Positions 22,444-33,881 of a stretch of DNA of 64,000 nt are shown in pieces; the first letter of the stretch is position 1, and each line of letters starts with the position of its first letter. The notes under the pieces were generated by a model, which saw nothing but the letters and a program-made list of their open reading frames with translations, made no database searches and had not been told where the DNA came from. This DNA is from Panax quinquefolius. Taxonomy: Eukaryota > Streptophyta > Magnoliopsida > Apiales > Araliaceae. Position numbers and translations under genes: made by a program. Location of the stretch: positions 115,180,213 through 115,244,212 of the forward strand of contig CM035170.1 in assembly GCA_020205615.1 (NCBI GenBank), read 5' to 3'.

Positions 22444-25167
22444 GTGACGCCGCCCCCAAATAGGTATACATCACCTATTCTCGAGTTGTCAATACACTGA
22501 TGTAAAACAACTACAACTTTATTATTACAACCAGAAAAGCTGTGAGTTTGAATACAAATATTATCTTCTGCATAATATCTATACTCAAATAAATCCTCAT
22601 CACATTTATTGATACATTATTTTACAAAATGGTGAGGACTACTAAACAATTCTTTCTAAAACCTTTATTCCATACCCCCCACTGCATCGCTATATTCTCG
22701 CCTCCCGAGAAGAAAAATGGAACAAAAAGGAAAAGGGTGAGCTCAACTAGCCCAAAGAAAGAATATTATGACTAAGATAATATACAACAAATTATCGTTA
22801 GTCTTCAACAGGAAAAATCTAATAGAATACAATAGACAACAAATTTTAAATCAATATTCGCAGTGAAATAATAATTCATTAGAAGAGTTAAGTAAAGAAT
22901 GCAAACTACTATCTTCTATGTATGAATTTAAAAGTTCATCGCTCATCTTTTATCCCCGTAACATCAATCAATATACATCCGAATCAAATATTCATCTTTG
23001 CACCACAAAAGCCAAAGATATTCATCACCGGTCATGTTCATCTAAACACTGCTCATCTTTGCACTACTACCAAAGATATTCTTCAGAAATCATTCATCTT
23101 TGCACTACAAAGATATTCAATAATATCATCATTTAAGATCGAGGATGATGAAAAATATTTTTAAAGAAACGAATCCAAAGAAAAAAAATGACAAGGATTA
23201 AGGATTAAGGATTCAGTACTTTGTTTTATCCATGTTCAAAAATACCTCAAAAATGATCATAGTGGTGTAAAATTCAAGAATGATCAAAACATGGATACAA
23301 TCAAAGCTAGTATCCGTAATAGATATTTTGGACAAAAGAAGAAATTTCATTTTTCTATGAATAGTGTCAGATACGTGAATAGTGCCAGATACGTGAATAG
23401 TAATCTCACACCAAAAGATAGAAATTCCACAAAAAAACATCTTCACGCTTCATGAATATACTAAGACTCGTGAATAAGAAACTCGTGAATAAGAACTCAT
23501 GAATAGTAACTCGTGAATAAGAACTCATGAATAAGAACCCCGACATGAAAAAGTTCCAAATTTGATAAAAAGTTCCAACCAATATTTCAAAGATAATGAT
23601 ATTGAAGAAATAATATCATTCGAGAAGAAATTAACATCCCTTACCTCGAAAGATTAAGATTTTAAATTTGGAATAATGCATAAGGTCAAGAAGGAACTTG
23701 CAACCGCCTAACAATACTCAAAGTATACTCAAAATACTCACAAGAATACGCCGATAATATAGAGAGAAAAACTTCAGCTTTACGGTGTGATTTTCAATTC
23801 TAACCCAAGACCCTATTTATAGAAAATGCTAGAACACCAAAATGTAAAATTTAATATAATATTAATATATATATTGAGATTTCTACGCCCACCTTCCTAG
23901 ATCTGATCTCAGCTCATTATGCACATGTTGTAGCCTACAAAACAAACAAAAAAACGTTTTTATTATTTAAAATATTTTAAACTTCCAAAATCAATTATTT
24001 TGAGCTTCTAACTTCAATAATTCATAATAAATAGCCTTTCTATCGTAAAATTCTAATCTCGCGTTTTTTTATAGAAATTCAATTCTCTACAACTTTGCGA
24101 AGAAAGTTTTTCCAAATTCCAAACAGAAATTGACCAAATCCACAAACGGGGATTTTACAAAGCTATAATCAAATTTCAAATAATAAATGGGGTCCAATCG
24201 ACATGTTTAACATGTTTTAAACATTTATTGCAACAAAAATACTCTTCCTCCTCAGATACTCATATATCCCACATTCGTTGTAAAAATATCACCATTATTA
24301 TATTATTAAAATATAATAATATATTTAAAAGAATTATTTTATCGTAAAAAGTTAAAATTTCAATTTTCAACAATTGTCACATTAAAATTTTTCTTCATCT
24401 ATATCCACATAAAATCAATATTTTCTCTCATCATATGAATCAATAATTAATTATTCACAAATAATATTACGTAATCACAATATCGACAACCGTGCGCTTC
24501 CCTGTGAAAGAGGGGGGCTTTCCAATAAGAATTTTTTCTTACTCTGCGCAAGAATTAGGTGACCAAACCTCTTCTTAGACGTAACTTTCTAGTTATTGCC
24601 AATAATGTTATCTAATAATATTATTCAGATAATATGAATTATTGCTTCGATAATGAAAAATACCGTGAATGACAATTATCAAAACAACAAAGAATATAAA
24701 ATATCAACGCAAAGAATTATTAACTCAATAAAATAATCGAATAAAGAATTATCGTGACCATTATTGAGTAGTGCCTTCTTCACGTAAGAATCAACAATTG
24801 GTGCAATACCGCAATAATATCGTGTGTTTTAACCACCGGGTATTTTAACAAGATAATCTGTGAATAACTACGCTGTATTTTTAAACCACTTATATTTGTG
24901 CTTTTCTTCATCCAATCGCTTTCAAGCATATGGGCCCACACATGGTTTTCGCACTGTCGCATTTAATATTCCCCGACAAAGATTTAATATTCCACGACCA
25001 AACGAATATTCCCAAATAAACAATGAATATTTTATAACCACTTGCTTATTTTGAAGTATTTGCATGATTTTACCCCTAACTATCCACATTAATCACATCA
25101 ACCCTTACTATTTCAAAATAATAAATAGAAAAATTAAATTTCATTAATAATAAGTTGGGGTCTTACA
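22444..25167 (-). mobile_element. 5' LTR of the minus-strand A element
   Basis: On the minus strand it starts TGTAAGACCCC at 25167 and ends in a GGCGGCGTCA-like end near 22444, about 2724 bp. The TATA box is at 23814-23821, hairpin repeats at 22990-23118. It contains the roughly 200 bp U3 block missing from the other LTR (24850-25050). Confidence 0.9.
23814..23821 (-). promoter_or_regulatory. TATA box of an A LTR (5' LTR)
   Basis: On the minus strand it reads TATAAATA followed by GGGTC. As part of the 5' LTR it would be the promoter of this element. Confidence 0.6.
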
Positions 25168-25765
25168 ACATAGCTCGATTTTCCTCAGAGGCAAATCAAG
25201 TCCAATTGGGATGGTGGCACCAAAAGGTGGATACTGACAAAACAAAGTCGATGGTTTCAGAAGAAGCGTTTTATCGTGACTTCTCAAAGAAATGAAGTAA
25301 CCCGAACGAAATTAGCATGGGTTAGTTAATTATAATTTTTTTCAAGTCTATACCTTATTAGATACCTGTTCTACCCATTATTTTATCTCTCTTTTGCACT
25401 TTCAATGTTTAAATTTAACTTTCTAGAAAGTTAGACTTTGACTTATCGATTGAAACTTCGTTAGTAGAAACTTTCATTTCATGTGATATCCAAGTCTTGG
25501 ATGAGAGTCACAGTTTTTAAATGATATTTCTATTGTTAATAAATCTCCCGACGTATTCTCAAAGGGCTTCTTAGCCTACCCTTGTAGGCGTGAAATCGAA
25601 TTTTGTATTGATTTCTGATAAAAACTCATTTCTAAAACCCTTAAATATTTCTTCAACCAAAACGAACGTATAATGCGCCAAAGACGTTGGCTTGAACTAT
25701 TGAAAGATTACGATCACACTATTCAATATCATCTTGGAAAAGCGAACGTAGTAATCGATCGTTGA
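25168..25765 (+). pseudogene. gag end, protease and RNase H remnant with RT deleted (element C)
   Basis: The region opens in the last part of gag after the zinc knuckle, then a degraded protease (SLLCTFNV-like, 25385-25440). It reaches the first RT residues (ISKTP-like) near 25640. From 25647 it is RNase H (LKYFFNQNE, then [19 protein letters not shown]). More than 1 kb, holding nearly all of RT, is gone. The joined flanks both contain AAAA.CC, so a microhomology deletion is likely. Confidence 0.75.
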
Positions 25766-25919
25766 GTAGAAGATCATATCTTTGCAGTAGAGTGCGATAT
25801 TGTTAATGCAAAGGCCCATTCGTATGACTTGCAAAGGATGGAGGTAGAATTAAAGACTCTGTGGACCCACATGATGATGGCGAATATACGAGTAGAACCG
25901 AACTTTAATCGATAAAGTT

Positions 25920-27375
25920 AAAACCGCTTTCAAGCTACGGACACGGAGTCGATATACGTATGAAGAAGAAAGTGCAAGAAGGAGCTATTCTAGAAGCGAG
26001 AATCGATGAAGAAGGAATACTTAGATTCAACTCCAGACTTTGTGTTCTTAACGATTTTGACTTGAAGCATAGAATCATGATGGAGGCATACAACACCCCA
26101 TTTGCAATCCATCCTGGGAGTACCAAAATGTATCATGATATTCGACATACATTTTGGTGGAACAATATGAAGAGAGAGATCGCGGAGTTTATCTCGAGGT
26201 GTTTAACTTGTCAACGTGTAAAGGCGGAGCATCAAGTGCCAAAGGGTCCATTACAACCACTTGAGATTCCAAAATGGAAGTGGGAACACATTACTATGGA
26301 TTTCGTTCTGTGTCTTCCCAAAGTTTCTCAAGGCATATATGCGATTTGGGTTATTGTTGATAGATTAACCAAGTCCGCCCATTTCTTATCGATCGTGAGA
26401 CATATTCCTCGAACGCCTTGCTCGCGTATGCGTGAATGAGATTGTGAGATTGCATGGCATGCCAAAGATCCATAGTTTGGATTGTGACCCAAGATTCACT
26501 TCACGATTTTGGGTTAGCTTACGTAAAGCTATGGGCACGGATTCTGATTGATTCGGCAGATACCATCCTCAAACGGACGGACAATCGAGAGGACTATTCA
26601 AACCCTCAAGATCTATTAAGACTTTGTGTCCTAGATTTTAAAGGAAGTTGGGATAAGTATTTGCCAATCGGTGGAATTCTCCTACAACAACAAAGCTATC
26701 GTTAAAGTATAAGCATGGCTCCATTTGAGGCGTTGATGGACGAAAGTGTCGTTCTCCAAAGATATCTTTGACGAGGTGGGAGAAGCAACGTTGTTGGGAC
26801 CAAAATTAGTACGCATGACAACGTAAAAAGATCCAAATGATTCGACAACGATATACAAACGGCACAAGATCGACAAAAGAGTTATCGCGGATCTTCATCG
26901 AAAAGACGTGGAATTTAATATCGGGGATCATGTATTGTTACGTGTTGCACCTATGGAAGGGAGTTACAAGATTTGGGAAGAGAGGAAAGCTCAATCCACG
27001 ATTTGTTGGTCCATTTGAGATTCTCGACCGAATAGGAAATGTGGCCTATAGACTCGCATTACCTCCAAGTATGTCTCGTGTTCATAATATTTTCACATAT
27101 CCATGCTTCGTAAATATGTGAAAGACCCGAACCATATTATTGCGTTAGAACCAGACGAGATAGTCAAGATTTAACGTCACGAAGTACACAATTAAGATCT
27201 TGGATAAGAAAGAGCATGTCCTACGCACTGAGGTTATACCACAAGTTAAGGTTTCATGGAGAAACCATGCTATCAAGAAATGACCGAGTTGGAATCGAAA
27301 TGAAAGCGAGGTATCCTCACCTTTTCGAAACACTGTGTATCGTATGTCAATTTCGAGGACGAAATTTCATAAGGA
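25920..27375 (+). pseudogene. integrase and tail remnant (element C)
   Basis: An open stretch at 25960-26439 (159 residues) has the complete zinc domain (HPGSTKMYHDIRHTFWWNNMK, then CLTCQRVKAEHQVPKGP) and the first catalytic aspartate in ITMDF. This is the longest intact integrase N-terminus in the window. Downstream, the DRDPRF region is altered near 26485, and APFEALMDESV-like, LNPRFVGPFEILD and [17 protein letters not shown] blocks follow to 27100. The tail ends near 27360, before a GGAGGGAGGT polypurine tract. Confidence 0.85.
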
Positions 27376-27382
27376 GGGAGGT

Positions 27383-28394
27383 TGTAAGACCCCAACTTAT
27401 TATAAATAAAATCAATTTCCTCTAATTATATTTGTGAATAATAAGGTATTAATTTGATATAATTCTCTGGTTATGGGTGAAATATGCAAATTTTGCAAAA
27501 TATGCAAGTGGTTATAAAATAATCATTGTTGTTTGGGAATATTCGTTTGGTCGTGGAATATTCTTGTTGTTTGGGAATATTCGCATTTACCGAAAGCGAT
27601 CATTTCAGGGCCCCATAATGTAATAACCGCTTGGATGAAGAAAACGACAAGTTTGAGTTTTTATAAATAATCTACGTAGTTATTACTGCTTAACAATCGT
27701 TGGAATACCGGTGATTAAAATACGAGATGCGCTGGATGCACATGCGATTATTGATGAATTATTTATCCTTACGTAGCAAAGGCACTACTAATAATTGTTA
27801 CAAGAAGAGTCACTGCTCAATATTTTATTTTATTGATTCAATAATTGCTTGCGTTGATATTTTATATTATTGTTGTTTCAATAATTATCAACGCACTATA
27901 TTTTCCATTATCGGATCAATAATTCATATTTTTTGAATAATATTATTAGATAAAGATTATTGGCAATGTCTAGAAAGTTCTATCAAGGAGAGGTTTGGTC
28001 ATCTAATCAAGGCGCTACCAATAAGGAGAAATTCTTATTGAAAGCCCCCTTTTCTAGGAGAACTACCGGTTGTCATAAATGTGATTCTATAATATTATTT
28101 GTGAAAAATTAATTATCGATTCATATTATAAGAAATATTAATTTTATGTGGATATAAATGTTGGATATATTTATTGTGGTTAAAAATGAAGGAGTTAATG
28201 TTGAGGTGTTTTATCAAGATTTTTGTCGGAATGAAGGTATTAAAAATTAAACCAAAGATTTTTTGAGATATATTATGCGAGTTATAATTTTTAATCCGAT
28301 CGTTGGATCGTTGTAATTTTTTGGATATGTTATACATATATAAGTTGAGTATATGTCCACAAATTTTGAACTGTTAAAAATGAACGTATGATTT
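27383..28394 (+). mobile_element. 5' part of an A-related LTR (3' LTR of element C)
   Basis: It starts TGTAAGACCCC after the polypurine tract. It has the A-type U3 blocks (GCAAGTGGTTATAAAAT, GGAATATTCG) but differs in detail from the main A copies. It stops at 28394, before any TATA box, where another LTR start begins. Confidence 0.8.
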
Positions 28395-29778
28395 TGTAAG
28401 ACCCCAACTTATTATTAATGAAATTTAATTTTCTATTTATTATTTTGAAATAGTAAGGGTTGATTTGATTAATGTGGATAGTTAGGGTAAAATACGCAAA
28501 TATTTCAAAATAAGCAAGTGGTTATAAAATATTCATTGTTGTTTTGAGAATATTGTTACTTTGTCTTAGGAATATTCGATGCGGCCAAGCAGCCCATGTA
28601 ATGGGCCCCATAACTGAAAGCGATTGGATGAAGAAAAACGACAAATATAAGTTGTTTAAAAATAACTACAGTAGTTATTCACCGTTAACACTCGTTGGAA
28701 TACCCTTGGTTTAAAACACATTAATACGCGTTGTTGCACAAGAAGACACTTTCCAGTATTGCACCAATTATTGAAGGCACTACTCAATAATGGTTACGAT
28801 AATTCTTCGCTCAATTATTTTATTTTATTGATGCAATAATTGCTACGTTGATATTTTATATTCTTTGTTGTTTCATAATTGTCATTACAATCGTATTTTC
28901 CATTATCTGAGTAATAATTCATATTATCTGAATAATATTATTAGATAACATTATTGACAATGTCTAGAAAGTTCTGTCTAAGAGAGGTTTGAGTCATCTA
29001 ATTGCGGCGCCAAGAGTGAGAGAGATCCTTATTGGAAAGCCCCCATCCCTGAACCGCACGGTTGTCAATAATGTGATTCGTAATATTATTTATGAATAAT
29101 TAATTATTGATTTATATGATGAGAAAAATATTGATTTTATGAGGATATAGATGGAGAAAATTTTAATGTGACAATTGTTGAAAATTAATATTTTATCTTT
29201 TTCGATAAAATAATTCATTTAAATATATTATTTTAATAATATATTAACGATGATATTTTTTACAATGAATGTGGGATATATGAGTATATGAGGAAGAGTA
29301 TTTTGTGGCATTAAATGTTTAACACATGTTTTGTGTGTTGGTGGACACAATTATTGAATCGAAATTTGATTATAAATTTGTAAAATCGCCTGCTTATGGA
29401 TTTCGGTCAATTTACTTTTGGAATTTGAAAAACTTTCTTCTGCAAAGTTGTAGAGAATTGAATTTCCTATAAAAACTCGCAAGATTTGAATTTTCTGATA
29501 AAAGGGCTATTTATTATGAATTATTGAAGTTACGAAGTTCTGAAATAATTAATTTTTGGGAGTTTTAGTTAATTATTTTGAGAAAAACGTTTTTTGCAAC
29601 TAAGTTGGCCTCACATGTGATTCAAATGGGCTGAGATCAGTTGTCTAAGGAGGGCTAAAGAAAATGTGAAAAATATATTAATATTATATTCAATTTTCGC
29701 TTTGGTGTTCTAAGCATTTTCCTATAAATAGGTGCTTAGTTAAATTGAAAATCACAATGTAAACCGAAGTTTCTCTCA
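28395..29778 (+). mobile_element. family A LTR truncated just after the TATA box
   Basis: It starts TGTAAGACCCC and matches 42795-44175. The TATA box is at 29723-29730. The sequence ends about 45-50 bp later, in GTTTCTCTC, at a junction with yet another LTR start. No internal region is attached. Confidence 0.8.
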
Positions 29779-29961
29779 GAAGACCCCAACTTATTATTAA
29801 TGAAATTTAATTTTCTCTATTTATTATTTTGAAATAGTAAGGGTTGATGTGATTAATGTGGATAGTTAGGGTAAAATACGCAAATACTTCAAAATAAGCA
29901 AGTGGTTATAAAATATTCATTGTTGTTGGGGAATATTCGTTTGGTCGTGGAATATTAAATC

Positions 29962-32387
29962 GTGACGCCCCCAAAATTAGGTATACGTCCACCCATCTTG
30001 GGTCGCCACTTACATGGTACATAAATTCAAATACAACTTACTAATATAAGCTGTGTATGCAATACGACATAAAGCGTGAGTTTGAATACAAATATTGTCT
30101 ACTAGATATTATACAAACTCAAAAGGAGTCCTCATTACAACTATTATCACACTATTTCACGGAATAGTGAGGACTACTAATGCTATCATCCGGACCATTA
30201 CTCCGCTCCCCGACTTCGTCCCAATATATGTTCTCATTTCCGAAGAGAACGGTGAAAAGAAAGGGTGAGCTCAACTAGCCCAAAGAAGAAATATTATGAC
30301 TAAGATAATGCGAATAAATTATCATTAGCCTTCAACAAAGTGTTAAACCGATAAAACACAATAGACAACCAGGTTTAAGCTGCAATGGAATAAGCAATCC
30401 ATTAAAAGAGTCAAGTAGAGAATAAAGTCTACTATCTTTTAGGTTTTAAAAGGTTTTCATCAATTTTTATCATTTGAGACTCGACAATAAATAAACCACC
30501 ACATCTAATCATCCCGTACCACGGTCAAGGATTTTCATCAAATTATCAATGGTCATGACTATACCGAATCACCCCTCGGTCATAATCATACCAAAAACTA
30601 TCCATCATTTGCATTACAGCCACCGAGGACTTTTGTCACATCATTTATATCAAGTCATGATTATACCGAATGATCCTCGGTCATAATCATACTAAGTTCA
30701 TCTATGCACGTAAGCCAAAGATAACATAATATAACATGAGGATGATGACAATGACATAGTAATTTAATAAAACAAGTTCAAGAATTATTTAATCCATGAA
30801 TTATTAACGTCCAAATTGTCAACATGATATCGTTTTTAGTAGAGTAAAATTCAAGAATGATCGGAAGAATATTTCCATGAAAAGATCTTTGGATGAAATG
30901 CAAATATCAAGGATATTCTACTAATTTCATGGAGTATAGAAGTCAAAGTTTTAACCAACCTGGGTATAATAAAGAATGGAATAACAAAAGAAATCACCAT
31001 GCATGCGGTATTTCGCATGTAGACGGAGTTATTCCAATGTAATAATAATAACGGAACGGTCGGTGAAATTCACAATCGCAGGATGTTCCAATGTAATAAT
31101 AAAGATGGAACCGGATCCGTGTAAAACACATGAGATAGATATTCCAACAGAAATGATAAAGACGGAACCAGTCCTGTGTAAAACACACACACGAGGATGT
31201 TCCAATGAGAATAATAAAAAGCGGAACCGTGTCCTGTAAAACACACGCATGGATGTTCCAATGAATAATAGAAGAATGTCACCAAGTATAGGTAAAATCA
31301 CAGCGTATCAAAGTTATTCCAATGAATAATAAGCGATGGAATAACATAAGGATTTCACCAAGTATAGGGTATCTGCGTATCACAAGGTTATGTATAGAGT
31401 ATGCCACTTTTACAAAGTTATTCCAATGTAATAATAATAGTGAATGGAATAATGTAAGTTCTCTTCAAGAAGAAAGAATAACACCCTTACCGTAAAAAGA
31501 ACCTAATATAGAAGTAGTGAAGTAGCGAGAATACTCTTCTTCTTTCTATAATTTTCTTTATAGCTTCTCTCTATAATTTCTCTCTCAGAGTTTCAAATTG
31601 AATTCAATAAAAAATAATGAAGGAATGAGCTTCTATTTATAGGAAAATGGAATGCATAAGAATTCAATCCATGAATTATTCCAGATTGATTTACTTTAAT
31701 CGACTATCCATATTTAAAGCAAAATCTTTTAAATAAAATATAATATATTCTATTTATATAAAAAATATTTTACTATGCAAACACTATGCAACACTATGCA
31801 AAATACTATGCAAAACACTATGCAACACTATGCATAATAAAATATAATATATTCTATTTATAGAATAACTTTAATAAAGTATTCTATTTTATATAAAAGA
31901 TGTTTTCATTTTATTACGTTAATAATACGAATAAAACAAAACGCGTCATTATCGCTATAATAATTCATATTATTAATCGGCTGAATAATGGAATCAAACC
32001 GAGTGACTTCTCACATAAGCATCAATAATCAATACCGCGTAATGCTACTATGCAACCACACGTATTCATCGTACTTTTACTACCGAGTAGTTCAACAAAG
32101 ATCAACCAGTAAAACTTTCGTCGTTATTTCAATAAAATATTTTTGTCGCTTTCTCAATCCGAATAATAATTACGTTATGGGGTCCACCAATGATTGAGTC
32201 GTTGTCACGAATATTTCTGCTAAACCGAATATTCTCCACCAATCGAATATAATATAACCACTTGCATACTTTGCAAAATTTATAAATACTACCCATAACT
32301 ATAATATTATCTCAAATTCACACCATAATATTAAAAATTATTTCGACAAAAATTTAAATCTTTATTGATAAAATCTGGGGTCTCACA
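29962..32387 (-). mobile_element. solo B' LTR inserted in an A LTR (first)
   Basis: On the minus strand it starts TGTGAGACCCC at 32387 and ends GGGGGCGTCAC near 29962, about 2426 bp. It has the B' U3 with TATGCAA repeats, the TATA box (31634-31641 reversed), and the roughly 59 bp leader repeat (31003-31345). No internal sequence is attached, so recombination between two LTRs probably removed the rest. The flanks (AAATC and CGTCT) do not give a clear target duplication. Confidence 0.85.
31765..31837 (-). repeat. short U3 tandem repeat, CACTATGCAAA type
   Basis: Six or so copies of an 8-14 bp unit around ACTATGCAA lie upstream of the TATA box on the minus strand. A shorter version is at 35708-35762. 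The copy number differs between the two solo LTRs. Confidence 0.75.
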
Positions 32388-33876
32388 CGTCTTCGTCGGG
32401 GAATATTAAATGCACGAGTGCGACCATGTATGGGCCCCATAATGTAACGATTGGATGAAGAAAAAGCGACAAATATAAGTGGTTTAAAAATAATCGGCGT
32501 AGTTATTCATCAGAATTAATCTTTGTTAAAATACCCGGTGGTTAAAACACAAGATACACAGATTGCACCAATTGTTGATTCTTACGTGAAGAAGGCACTA
32601 CTCAATAATGGTCACGATAATTACTTTGCTCAGATATTTTATTGAGTTAATAATTGTCTTTAACGTTGATATTTTATATTCTTTGTTGTTTCAATAATTG
32701 TCATTACACGGATTTTTCATTATCGAAGCGATAATTCATATTATCTGAATAATATTATTAGATAACATTATTGGTAATGTCTAGAAAGTTACATGCTAAG
32801 GAGAGGTTTGGTAACCTAATTGCGGCATGAAGAAGAAATTCTTATTGGAAAGCCCCTCTTTCCAGGAACCGCTTTTGGTTGTCGATATTGTGATTCTGTA
32901 ATATTATTTATGAATAATTAATTATTGATTCATATGATGAGAAAATATTAATTTTATGTGGATATAGATGGAAAAAATTTTAATGTGACAATTGTTGAAA
33001 ATTGAAATTTTATCTTTTTCTCGATTAAATAATTCTTTTAAATATATTATTATATTTTAATAATATAATAATGGTGATATTTTTACAACGAATGTGGGAT
33101 ATATGAGTATACGAGGAGGAAGAGTATTTTTGTTGCAATAAATGTTTAAAACATGTTAAACATGTCGAAGGACCCCATTTATTGACCGAAATTTGATTAT
33201 AACACAGAAAATCCCCGTTTATCGATTTGGTTGAATTTCTGTTTGGAATTTGGAAAACTTTCTTCTAAGAAAGTTGTAGAGAATTGAATTTCCTATAAAA
33301 ACACGCAAGATTCGAATTTTCCGATAGAAGGGCTATTTATTATGAATTATTGAAGTTCGAAGCTCAAAATAATTGATTTTTGAAAGTTTAAAATATTTTA
33401 AATAATAAAAACGTTTTTGTTTGTTTTGTGGGCTACAACATGTGCATAATGAGCTAAGATCAGATCTAGGAAGGTGGGGCGAGAAATCTTAATATATATA
33501 TTAATATTATATTAAATTTTACGCTTTGGTGTTCTAAAGATTTTCCTATAAATAGGGTCTTTAGGTTAGAATTGAAAATCACACCGTAAACTGAAGTTTT
33601 CTCTTTCTATATTATCGAAGCGTATTCTTGTGAGTATTTTGAGTATACTTTGAGTATTGTTAGGCGGTTGCAGTTCCTTGAAGACTATACCCTTATTCCA
33701 AATAAAAAGACTAATCTTTCGAGGTAAGGGATGTTAATTTCTTCTCAAATGATATTATTTCTTCAATATCATTATCTTTGAAATATTGGTTGGAACTTTT
33801 TATCAAATTTGGAACTTTTTCATGTATGGGTTACTATTCATGAGTTACTATTCATGAGTTACTATTCACGAAGTTA

Positions 33877-33881
33877 CTATT
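33877..33881 (+). repeat. left target-site duplication CTATT
   Basis: CTATT precedes the solo LTR at 33882 and is repeated at 36304-36308. Five bases is the standard duplication size for gypsy integrases. Confidence 0.85.

Larger units (their letters stand above)
15127..25167 (-). mobile_element. near-complete minus-strand family A gypsy element
   Basis: Two LTRs in the same orientation (15127-17684 and 22444-25167) flank a 4.76 kb internal region with primer site, gag, protease, RT, RNase H, integrase, tail and polypurine tract in the correct order. It is the most complete copy together with 38040-45501. The flanking bases (TTGAT on the left, ACATA on the right) show no 5-bp target duplication. 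The sequences on the two sides also come from elements with different LTRs. Either the ends were rearranged or the two LTRs come from different insertions. Confidence 0.85.
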
